From Baffinella frigidus (taxonomy: Eukaryota; Cryptophyceae; Cryptomonadales; Baffinellaceae): a DNA stretch of 12,400 nt. This document shows, one piece after another, positions 6,623 through 12,297 of this stretch. Within the stretch, counting starts at the first letter, position 1; each line of letters begins with the position of its first letter. The notes beneath the pieces were generated by a model. That model made no database searches and was not told where the DNA came from. It worked only from the letters and a program-made list of their open reading frames with translations. A program made the translations under genes and the position numbers. The stretch is from positions 210,221 through 222,620 of the forward strand of contig MU646570.1 of NCBI GenBank assembly GCA_026770585.1, given 5' to 3'.

Positions 6623-6725
6623 ATCCCTCAAGTGGCGAGCCTGTCAAAATTAACCGCCAAGAGGTCCTAGGCAGGTCCTAGCGCCTTACGGTAGGGCGTA
6701 TGAGCCTACTTGCCACTTAAGGGAT
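6623..6725. mobile_element. Family-2 foldback element, copy b
   Basis: Best preserved termini of the family: CCCTCAAGTGGC at the left and GCCACTTAAGGG at the right. The core is TAGGCAGGTCCTAGCGCCTT followed by ACGGTAGGGCGTATGAGCC. It lies inside E6 and abuts its right terminus. Confidence 0.75.
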
Positions 6726-6857
6726 AGCCCAGATATCCCTGTAGGACCCTACGGTAGGCGATCCATAGGGTCATAGGAGAAGTTCCTGCAGATAAGGTAA
6801 AACATAAAATGCCTTGGATTTGACGATTTTTGCCTTGCGTAGCCTGCTGTGTGGGCA

Positions 6858-6990
6858 TACAGGGGTACCTCGCTCATAAGAAAGTGCCTGCTTCTAGGAC
6901 CCTACAGTGGGCCTATGCCTAGGGCCCTGTGCTGGTCCTGTGGAGGGGGGGGGCGCTTTCTTATGAGCGAGTAACCTCGTTCATCCTGTA
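6858..6990. mobile_element. Family-1 foldback element E7
   Basis: Left end TACAGGGGTACCTCGCTCAT; right arm GCGCTTTCTTATGAGCGAG, then a slightly altered end CATCCTGTA. The core is TAGGACCCTACAGTGGGCCT, then ATGCCTAGGGCCCTG, with a nine-G run in the right arm. Its last bases meet the next family-2 unit. Confidence 0.82.
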
Positions 6991-7107
6991 AGTGCCTAAA
7001 GGGTGCATATTCACACTAACTCGCCATAGGCAGGTCCCAGGGCCCTACCGTTGGGCGTATGAGCCTGCTGGGTACTTAAGGGCTACCCATAGATAACCCT
7101 GTACAGG
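6988..7107. mobile_element. Family-2 foldback element, copy c, with E6-type right end
   Basis: Left GTAAGTGCC, right GGTACTTAAGGG at 7071-7082. The core is TAGGCAGGTCCCAGGGCCCT followed by ACCGTTGGGCGTATGAGCC. The right side continues with CTACCCATAGATAACCCTGT, the same kind of terminus that follows copy b in E6. A family-2 body plus that end therefore appears to be a recurrent unit. Confidence 0.7.
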
Positions 7108-7471
7108 GTTTTAGCCGGTTTCTGCTGCGATCCTCTGCACTGGGGGGCCTGATGTGATCCGAAAGGAAGCATGGCTTTTTTGCAGAACAAGTTCCAGTGT
7201 CCGCCTATGTTGGGAGCTCGAAAAACCTCACGGACCCAAAGGGGTGCGGGAGGGCCCCCGGCCTGCGCTGGCTCCCGCGCCTGCCGTCGGGGTTTAGGTG
7301 TTAGGGGTTAGGGGCTAAAGTTTAGGGATCAGGGTTTGGTGTCTAGGGCGTAGAAAGTGTTGGGGTCTGCTGTTAGCTTCCCCCCCCCCTCCCCCCCCCT
7401 CCCCCCCTCCCTTTTCCCTCTCTCTCCCTCGTTTCCCCCTTTTCGCAAACGAATTTTCAAAATCCGTCCCT
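7108..7471. other. Spacer with degenerate telomeric repeats and a long C/T tract
   Basis: 7108-7290 holds nothing I can identify. 7291-7345 has degenerate TTTAGGG-like units with G-rich top strand. 7379-7443 is an almost pure C/T tract with runs of up to about twelve C, a possible triplex-forming or slippage-prone stretch. No gene is supported; open frames across it are low-complexity artefacts. Confidence 0.65.
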
Positions 7472-7780
7472 TCAGGGGTACGTCGCTCATAAGAAGCGCC
7501 CCGCACCCAAGGACCACCATAGGGCCCTAGCTGCTGCACATTCACAGGGGAAGTAGAAGCAGACAGAATCCTGTTCGCTACTTTTTTAGAATTTCCCTGT
7601 GGCTTTGCAGTACAGGCATATGCCTACTGTAGGGTCCTGTCCCTCAAGTGCCCATAGGGCGAATATTTACCCTAACTCGTCCTAGGCAGGTCCGAGGGCC
7701 CTACCGTAGAGAGTATGTATGAGCCTACTGGTCACTTAAGGGATGGGAGGGCGGTTTCTCATGAGCAAGGTACCCCTGTA
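7472..7780. mobile_element. Family-1 foldback element E8 with nested family-2 unit
   Basis: Left end TCAGGGGTACGTCGCTCATA; right end CATGAGCAAGGTACCCCTGTA. The half-cores GGACCACCATAGGGCCCTAG and GGGAGGGCGGTTTC flank a family-2 copy (7640-7743). A stretch at 7587-7616 (AGAATTTCCCTGTGGCTTTG) is similar to 11465-11510. The arms are split by about 230 bases of nested DNA. Confidence 0.72.
7640..7743. mobile_element. Family-2 foldback element, copy d
   Basis: Left TCCCTCAAGTGCC, right GGTCACTTAAGGGA. The core is TAGGCAGGTCCGAGGGCCCT followed by ACCGTAGAGAGTATG and a duplicated TATG before AGCCTACTGG. Nested in E8. Confidence 0.75.
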
Positions 7781-8014
7781 GTCTTACATGGTCCTTTACC
7801 ATATACTGAAAGTGGTCCACTTAGAGCTGCCCATGTGTCGCCATAAGTGGCCAGGATGGCCAGGATAAGCCGACTAGGAGCAAGGGCCACGTGATTACAA
7901 GAACCTACCAATCCATGGCAGGAGAGTAGGGAGAGTTTTCTCCTCTGCACTCACTTGACGGGCCTTCACCATGAGTAGAAATACAAATACTGTATATTTC
8001 CCCTTGCCTTCACG
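7781..8014. other. Spacer, no gene seen
   Basis: Mixed-composition sequence upstream of a direct repeat. A 63-codon minus-strand frame has no distinguishing features. The CTTCTCCTCTG...TTGACGG context faintly resembles 8750-8781, so the duplicated block may start here. Confidence 0.4.
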
Positions 8015-8107
8015 GAAGGGAATACATGGTGGCCATGTCGGTTTCGATCTGTACTAAACGCTCTGTTCGCAGAGACCTTTCACAATAATAACATGCCCGC
8101 CATACAG
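8015..8107 (+). repeat. ~90-bp direct repeat, copy 1 (partner 8782-8868)
   Basis: Contains GGGAATACATGGTGGCCAT, then TCGATCTGT...AACGCTCT and GAGACCTTTCACAA...GCCCGCCATACAG. The partner at 8782-8868 has the same blocks, with a seven-base gap and scattered substitutions. It includes the dispersed GAGACCTTT motif. One copy sits on each side of the TTTAGGG array and element E9. Confidence 0.78.
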
Positions 8108-8488
8108 GGTCGAGGGTTTAGGTTTTAGGGCTTGGGGTTGAGGGTTTAGGGTTTAGGGCTTAGGAAATAGGTAACAGTTGAGCGTTTAGGTGTTTGGGTT
8201 TAGGGATTAGGGATTAGGGATTAGGGATTGGGGATTAGGGATTAGGGATTAGGGATTAGGGATTAGGGTGTATGGTCTAGGTTTTAGGGTTTAGGCTGAA
8301 GGTTTTAGGGTTTAGTGATGAGAATTTAGGGTTCAGGATTTAGGGGTCTAGGGTTTAGGGTTTAGGGTTCAGGGTTTAGGGTTTAGGGTTTAGGCTTCAG
8401 GGTTCAGGGTTTACGGTTCAGGGTTCATGGTTTATGGTTTAGTGTTTAGGGTTTACGGTTTGCGGTTTACGGTTCAGGGACCTCCATA
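8108..8488. repeat. Interstitial telomeric array, TTTAGGG on the + strand
   Basis: About 380 bases of TTTAGGG and variants (TTCAGGG, TTACGG, TTTATGG), degenerate toward the right end. Orientation is opposite to the array at 4717-4860. Within it, 8201-8268 is a homogeneous sub-array of the variant TTAGGGA. Confidence 0.9.
8201..8268. repeat. Homogeneous TTAGGGA variant sub-array
   Basis: About nine tandem units of TTAGGGA with one TTGGGGA variant, more regular than the surrounding TTTAGGG-type units. This suggests local amplification of one variant after the array was established. The G-runs could form quadruplex structures. Confidence 0.85.
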
Positions 8489-8520
8489 GGGATGTTGTGA
8501 GTCCTTTCTTTCGGGTAACC

Positions 8521-8646
8521 CCTGCACGAGGGTACCTCGCTCATGAGGCGGCGTACCCACCTAGGACCCTACAGTAGGTCAATACCCAGGGCCCTGCTGT
8601 GGTCCTAGGGGGGGCGACGGCTCCTTATGAGCGAGGCAACCCTGTA
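8521..8646. mobile_element. Family-1 foldback element E9
   Basis: Left CCTGCACGAGGGTACCTCGC, right TTATGAGCGAGGCAACCCTGTA (last 22 bases, diverged). The core is TAGGACCCTACAGTAGGTCA, then CCCAGGGCCCTGCTGTGGTC. It lies just after the telomeric array. Confidence 0.78.
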
Positions 8647-8700
8647 TTGCGTGCGTGGGCGGTCCTTCTCCCCCGCCTCTTCAGGCCCACGTGAGAGAGG

Positions 8701-8751
8701 CCTACAGGCGTACCTCGCTCATAAGAAAGCGCCCCCCTCCCCTAGTACCAT
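8701..8751 (+). mobile_element. Solo left half of a family-1 element
   Basis: CCTACAGGCGTACCTCGCTC, ATAAGAAAGCGCCCCCC and CCTAGTACCA match a family-1 left arm. No matching right arm follows, so the element is broken or truncated at about 8751, just before the second direct-repeat copy. Confidence 0.75.
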
Positions 8752-8781
8752 CTTCTCCTCTGTTCTCACAAGGTCTTGACG

Positions 8782-8868
8782 GAGGGGAATACATGGTGGC
8801 CATCGATCCGTGCTCAACGCTCTTTTCCCAGAGAGACCTTTCACAAGAAGAACACGGCCGCCATGCAG
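8782..8868 (+). repeat. ~90-bp direct repeat, copy 2
   Basis: Partner of 8015-8107. It shares GGGAATACATGGTGGCCAT, TCGATCCGTGCTCAACGCTC and GAGACCTTTCACAAGAAGAA through GCCGCCATGCAG. Another copy of the inner motif follows at about 8952-8985. Confidence 0.78.
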
Positions 8869-9011
8869 TCCCCCACAGATGCTGTGGCTGAGCAGGACCT
8901 AGCGTGCAGGGAGAGACGCGGGGGCAGACGCCCGATGCCCATACTGAACGTGAGAGACTTTTATTAACGCCATCACGGGCGCCATGTATGCACCACACTG
9001 GCGGGACTCGC

Positions 9012-9917
9012 TCAATGGGATTGTGGGTTCCAGTACCGCCCGTTACACCCTCGAGGGCTAGCAGACCCCGCGGAGAAGACGAGCGATGGAACGGAGGATG
9101 CATCCTCGGGGAAGAAGTCGTGCTTGAATATCTCTTTCGACAGCGGCTGCCACATGATCCGGATCTTGCTCTCCGAGGACGCCCGAGGCCCAAGGTCCGA
9201 CAAGGGTGAGTACGTCAGCGCGGGAGAAACGTCGCGGATCACGAGCCGCGGTGCTTCGGAATACCGGCGCTGCGCACGAGGACCGAGAGATGACGGCGGT
9301 GTTGGCAACGGCGACGCGGGCTCCGATGGTGAACCCAGGCGCAGTTCCGGTGGGCGGCGCGAAGACTGGCTGTCGTCTGTGGACATGCGGAAGCTGCTTG
9401 CGTTGCGGATCCCAGACAGCGATTTTGTCTCGACGGATGTGGAGCCACGCCGCAAAGACGGTTTGTTGTCTTCTGTCAAGGGTCTTTTCGACACGTGGAA
9501 GCTGCAGGCGTTGCGGATCTCAGACACTCCCAGCAGCAGGTTGGGCGACACGAGGGTTGTCTCCGGCTCTATGATGCTCTCGAGGCTGTTCGCCTTGACC
9601 GGGTTCCTTTTGATCGGCGCCCTCTGGTTGAGAATCTCCAGCAAGTAACCCCGCGGATCGAACTGCTTCCGAAGCTGGTCGCCGCGGGACTCTTGATGAG
9701 GGTTGTCGAGCTCCGAGGAGTCGGACGCCGCGCGGTGGAAGGATGTCTTGTAGTGGTGGTGCTGCGCTGCCTTTTTGTCGGCGTTGGAGGGGTGGCGCAT
9801 TCCCACGGGGGGAAATCGTCTCGGCGCGGTCTTGACCACCGGGGAAACCGGCGCGCTCCAGGGAAACGGGGGTTTCGGCACGGCAGACTGCGTGGGCAGG
9901 GGATCATGCGCAACCAT
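9012..9917 (-). CDS. Orphan 301-residue Ser/Pro-rich protein with internal repeat
   Basis: ATG at 9917-9915, stop TGA at 9012-9014. An in-frame stop lies about 50 bases upstream, so this is the first usable ATG unless there is an upstream exon. Codon use supports this strand: third positions are mostly G or C, as in the ferredoxin gene. The sequence is hydrophilic and rich in Ser, Pro and Arg. Residues about 7-40 are Pro-rich and basic. Residues 79-125 look more structured (DQLRKQFDPRGYLLEILNQR). A repeated unit appears at 134-143 (IRNACSFHVS) and 170-179 (IRNASSFRMS). Residues 180-220 are disordered Ser/Pro sequence with SP dipeptides that could be phosphorylated. The tail 250-270 (SKIRIMWQPLSKEIFKHDFF) is again more ordered. 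No domain, signal peptide or membrane segment is recognisable. AGAAGCTTCCCGAT at 9991-10004 is a weak heat-shock-like element upstream. It could be a regulatory or scaffold protein; function unknown. Confidence 0.75.
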   Translation of the reverse strand: MVAHDPLPTQSAVPKPPFPWSAPVSPVVKTAPRRFPPVGMRHPSNADKKAAQHHHYKTSFHRAASDSSELDNPHQESRGDQLRKQFDPRGYLLEILNQRAPIKRNPVKANSLESIIEPETTLVSPNLLLGVSEIRNACSFHVSKRPLTEDNKPSLRRGSTSVETKSLSGIRNASSFRMSTDDSQSSRRPPELRLGSPSEPASPLPTPPSSLGPRAQRRYSEAPRLVIRDVSPALTYSPLSDLGPRASSESKIRIMWQPLSKEIFKHDFFPEDASSVPSLVFSAGSASPRGCNGRYWNPQSH

Positions 9918-10250
9918 CGAGGTGGAAGTGGGGATTGATCTTGCTGGGGGATTTTTGAGCCCCTTGATATGGGGAATACGAGCTCACGGAAGAAGCTTCC
10001 CGATTTTTTTTGATGACATTCCTCGTGTGTCCAAGAAGCCCTCGTGATCATGATTCCTTCTCAAATTAACATGTCTTTTGCCAAAATTTTCCAGAAAAGC
10101 AAATATGCCTCTTAGTCTCTGGGGAATTCCTGAGATAGACACACTAGACCTCGTGACCAAGACCTCGTGACCAAGAATACTAGGTCACGCGGACAAAAAA
10201 ATGAAATGAAATTGGCAAACGGTTTGCCAAAAGAAATCTCCTCATTTCAG
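9918..10250. other. Upstream region of the 301-residue gene
   Basis: AT-rich intergenic DNA. It contains a weak GAA/TTC/GAT array at 9992-10004, two tandem copies of GACCTCGTGACCAA (10147-10174) and a perfect 19-bp palindrome TTGGCAAACGGTTTGCCAA (10212-10230). A CTCATTTCAG run ending at about 10249 resembles a 3' splice site on the + strand. Confidence 0.5.
10212..10230. promoter_or_regulatory. Perfect 19-bp palindrome, possible protein-binding site
   Basis: TTGGCAAAC, one base, GTTTGCCAA. Perfect dyad symmetry in otherwise AT-rich non-coding DNA suggests a dimeric-factor site. No specific factor is implied; it could also be chance. Confidence 0.35.
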
Positions 10251-10440
10251 AGCGGGAATTCAGGTGCCCGTCGACGTCGGTAGCCTGTGGGGACCTGGCA
10301 CGACCTGAAGGACGGCTCAGGTGCCCCGTTGCGATGGAGCAGGGCGTGGGCCAGGACGTGGTGGAGGACGAGTCCGTGCTGGGGGCACCGGTTGCGCCGT
10401 CGCGGAAGACAGTACGGAAAACCGCACCCGGACTCGAACA
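10251..10440 (+). other. GC-rich island with coding-like composition (possible exon)
   Basis: A GC-rich block between AT-rich flanks. On the + strand a frame stays open from the TTTCAG at about 10249 through an ATG at 10334 (MEQGVGQDVVEDESVLGAPV) to a CAG|GTCTCA at 10440, with G/C-ending codons. Minus-strand frames over the same bases also look coding-like, so the strand is unresolved. It may be an internal exon of a gene I cannot assemble, or a gene relic. Confidence 0.25.
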
Positions 10441-10646
10441 GGTCTCACGAGCTCGTACGTCCTTTGAAATTCGCGCCTTTATTACAAAGAAAGAACTCAA
10501 ATTTGTTTTCCCCCCGATAATTTTGATCAAACTCGCCAAATTTCGCCCTTTTCTGTAAAAAAACACAACGTTTCCGAAAGAACAGATCGTGTCTTCGCGA
10601 AACCTACGAGCTCGTAGGATCCTAGACCTGTTCGCCTCCGGGTGCG
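10423..10646. mobile_element. 224-bp inverted-repeat element
   Basis: The left arm 10423-10457 (CGCACCCGGACTCGAACAGG and on to GAGCTCGTA) matches the reverse complement of 10605-10646. The main difference is a seven-base TAGGATCC-type insertion in the right arm. The loop of about 147 bases is AT-rich and non-coding. The right arm holds TAGGATCCTA, which recurs at 10946-10955 next to another GAGCTCGTA. Confidence 0.75.
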
Positions 10647-10672
10647 GCACTTTGCCTCGTGATCAAACATCA

Positions 10673-10689
10673 AACAAGAACAGCGAACC
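10673..10689 (+). repeat. 17-bp half-copy of the hairpin at 10843
   Basis: AACAAGAACAGCGAACC is identical to the left arm of the perfect hairpin at 10843-10877. The two copies bracket the heat-shock elements. Confidence 0.85.
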
Positions 10690-10706
10690 AAGGTCAAAAT
10701 ACTCCA

Positions 10707-10762
10707 GAACCTTCCCGAATGTTCGAGAATAACGATCTAGAACCTTCCCGAATATTCGAAAA
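10707..10762. promoter_or_regulatory. Two tandem heat-shock elements
   Basis: The first array has GAA at 10707, TTC at 10712, GAA at 10717, TTC at 10722 and GAA at 10727. That is five perfect alternating nGAAn/nTTCn pentamers at 5-bp spacing. A 33-bp tandem duplicate follows: GAA 10740, TTC 10745, GAA 10750, TTC 10755, with a fifth unit degraded to AAA at 10760. HSF trimers bind three or more such units, so this would be a strong heat-stress site by the established consensus. The regulated gene is not obvious. Candidates are a + strand transcript toward 10968 or a minus-strand one toward 10650; the 301-residue gene is about 790 bp away. Confidence 0.7.
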
Positions 10763-10826
10763 TAACATGTCTTGGTCATCAAGTGTAAGCAAGGGTTTAT
10801 GGACTGTAGAGGGACGTTAAGCAAGG

Positions 10827-10842
10827 GGAGGCCGCGGCCTCC
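10827..10842. repeat. Perfect 16-bp GC palindrome
   Basis: GGAGGCCGCGGCCTCC is its own reverse complement and ends at the base before the 35-nt hairpin starts. Confidence 0.9.
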
Positions 10843-10877
10843 AACAAGAACAGCGAACCTGGTTCGCTGTTCTTGTT
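10843..10877 (+). terminator. Perfect 17-bp stem hairpin followed by T run
   Basis: AACAAGAACAGCGAACC, one T, then the exact complement ending CTTGTT, followed by TTTT. A stem plus T tract looks like an intrinsic or pol III-type terminator. A one-base loop is sterically poor in RNA (a few inner pairs would open), so it may instead be a DNA palindrome or foldback. Eukaryotic pol II does not use such terminators, so the role is uncertain. Confidence 0.4.
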
Positions 10878-10914
10878 TTTTAACCCATTAAAATACGGAA
10901 ACCAAGGGGAATCA

Positions 10915-10955
10915 GAGCTCGTATGTACATGCGAGCTCGTACCGGTAGGATCCTA
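10915..10955. repeat. GAGCTCG near-palindrome and TAGGATCCTA
   Basis: 10915-10938 is a 24-bp near-palindrome with GAGCTCG and CGAGCTC ends around TGTACA. It is followed by TAGGATCCTA (10946-10955). Both sub-motifs also occur in the inverted-repeat arms at 10449-10457 and 10605-10624, linking this site to that element. Confidence 0.55.
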
Positions 10956-10967
10956 CTCCCCTTGAAG

Positions 10968-11096
10968 ATGCGCTTGCTGAGGTGCTTTGGCAGCAGGCAG
11001 GAGCTGTGCGAGACTCCTGGTCATCCAGGGCGCCTTCGCTCGGTGGCGGGGCTCGCTCGCACAGACTCTGAGTTTGTCGTAAGCTATGTTAGCTGA
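10968..11096 (+). CDS. Possible 42-codon ORF or first exon
   Basis: ATG at 10968, TGA at 11094-11096; it starts MRLLRCFGSRQELCETPGHP. Composition is GC-rich and coding-like, unlike the flanks. GTC|GTAAGC at about 11080 could be a 5' splice site ending a first exon. It lies about 200 bp downstream of the tandem heat-shock elements, which would suit a stress-induced transcript. No family is recognised, and the minus strand is also partly open. Confidence 0.22.
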   Translation: MRLLRCFGSRQELCETPGHPGRLRSVAGLARTDSEFVVSYVS

Positions 11097-11620
11097 ACCA
11101 GTTGGACCCAGCTGCAAGGATTTGCACTCGACTTTGAGAGGAGCAGAGCCGCCTTGACGAAGCCGTGATCCTACGGCCAGGTGAATTCCCTTAAAGCCGC
11201 TTGCAAAGGACTCGACTCGTGGCTTCTTGCTTTAGATAGTGCTGAGACAACCAAGGCTCCAGGGTGTGGGTAGTGCGGGTAGGAGGGAAGGACGGAAAAC
11301 TACGACCACGGCACTACTACTGCAAATCCACAGAGAAAGTCTCAAAAAGTGGCGGAGAGTGTCCGCTACTTTGAGCCATTTTCCTCAAAAGGCAATATCT
11401 ACCCCACGCACGTGACCAAAAATAGTCATAAGGTAACCTTCAAATAATGTAAGTGTCGTGTCCAAGAATTTGAAAAGTCCCCTGCGGCTTTGCCGTAGTA
11501 CCCAAACAGGTAATGCAAATGGCTCCAATGCCAGTTCTTCAGGGGAAATTCCGCACTTGAAGACTTCGACTACTCCCACCAAGTGAAAGTGTATTGTCTG
11601 TTTGGGGGCCGATAGAGCAG
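11097..11620. other. Region without a supported gene
   Basis: It contains a hairpin at 11341-11375 (CTCAAAAAGTGGCGGA against TCCGCTACTTTGAG), and 11465-11510 (TCCCCTGCGGCTTTGCCGTA), similar to 7587-7616. A palindrome AAGGTAACCTT lies near 11430. A 65-codon minus-strand frame is not convincing. Confidence 0.5.
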
Positions 11621-11621
11621 G

Positions 11622-11797
11622 TCTCTTTCACACAGCGGACTTCGAAGGGATTTTGAAATAACCCTTACGCGACAAGACCAACGACCTTACGACAGGTAAC
11701 CCGTAGAGACATAGTTTGGTTCCTACGGATAAGGTAACGGAAAATCGGCCCGAAATGGGCCGAAAATCCCTTGGTAGCCCGCTGTGTGGTGCCTGTT
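11622..11797 (+). repeat. Repeat paralogous to 6401-6858, without the E6 insertion
   Basis: CGGACTTCGAAGGGATTTTG and then CAAGACC (11635-11680) match 6409-6453. CGGATAAGGTAA and GCCCGCTGTGTGG (11727-11790) match 6787-6856. Only about 40 bases separate the two blocks, so this is the shorter, probably ancestral arrangement. Confidence 0.7.
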
Positions 11798-11940
11798 GGC
11801 ACTCCGAAAAGCACGAGATCTCCCAAACTTTCAAGAGCTTTTAGTCAACTCTGTGAATTTGTACCAGGATTTCCTTTTAATGGACGGAGTTGACTAAACT
11901 CTCGAAAGTATCGGACACTAGGCCCTTTTCGAGTGCCAAC
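11795..11940. mobile_element. 146-bp inverted-repeat element
   Basis: The left arm 11795-11854 starts GTTGGCACTC and includes ACTTTCAAGAG and TTTAGTCAACTC. The right arm 11884-11940 ends GAGTGCCAAC. The inner and outer parts of the arms pair well; a middle block of about 15 bases does not. The loop is about 29 bases. No ORF. Confidence 0.8.
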
Positions 11941-11992
11941 TGATAAGGAACTGTTCTACGAATTTCCAGCAGGAAAGATCGGAATCGGTCCT

Positions 11993-12133
11993 TCTCTCTT
12001 TCTATCTCGCTCTCGCTCTCGCTCTCGCTCTCACTTGCTTTCTCTCCCCCCCTCGCTCTCTCTCACTCTGGCTCTCTCTCACTCGCTCGCTCGCTCGCTC
12101 GCTCTCTCCACCCCCCCACACACACACTCTCTC
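11993..12133. repeat. CT/CTCG microsatellite tract
   Basis: Pyrimidine-rich low-complexity tract with CTCGCT, CTCT and GCTC repeats and a short CA stretch at the end. An open frame across it (Ser/Leu/Arg repeats) is a composition artefact. Confidence 0.92.
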
Positions 12134-12297
12134 AGAATGGTTGACTTGGGAGGGCGGGCTGTTCCTCAAAGCACCTAAAGCTTGCGGGTTTTATCGCTTT
12201 TGGTACCGATAATTACTACAAAATTGGATCTTACTAGTGATAGTAAAAAAAATTGAAATCGGTGAAATCGGTGCAAGATGCTGAGGACCTCTTGGTT

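Larger units (their letters stand above)
6452..6745. mobile_element. Composite foldback element E6 (TACAGGGGTATCT ends)
   Basis: The left terminus CCTACAGGGGTATCTAGGCT (6452-6471) pairs with the right terminus ending GATATCCCTGTAGG (6722-6745). The ends resemble family 1 for the first nine bases, then differ. It encloses a hairpin at 6506-6583 and a family-2 unit at 6623-6725. The paralogous locus at about 11680 lacks it, consistent with an insertion. No coding sequence. Confidence 0.75.
6401..6858 (+). repeat. Repeat segment paralogous to 11622-11797, interrupted by E6
   Basis: 6401-6451 (CGGACTTCAAAGGGATTTTG in its middle) matches 11622-11680. 6779-6858 (CAGATAAGGTAA, then GCCTGCTGTGTGG) matches 11719-11797. 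The order is the same, but the spacing is about 330 bases here and about 40 there. The extra DNA here is chiefly the element 6452-6745. Confidence 0.7.

Noticed and set aside
7315-7545. Gly/Glu/Arg-rich minus-strand frame
   Set aside because: Translation of the C/T tract; low-complexity artefact.
3399-8751. CRISPR array or tandem repeat array
   Set aside because: The repeats are palindromic, irregularly spaced, nested and of varying length, in a eukaryotic context. There are no regular spacers.
9124-9648. 174-codon plus-strand frame opposite the 301-residue gene
   Set aside because: The minus frame is longer and has the expected codon bias. The plus frame inherits the repeat only because the DNA repeats.
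10180-10650. 156-codon minus-strand frame just downstream of the heat-shock elements
   Set aside because: It runs through the whole inverted-repeat element and AT-rich loop, and has no protein-like features. Its position next to the heat-shock elements is suggestive, but not enough.
11933-12178. Ser/Leu/Arg repeat protein frame
   Set aside because: Translation of the CT/CTCG microsatellite with no ATG context or unique flanking protein sequence.
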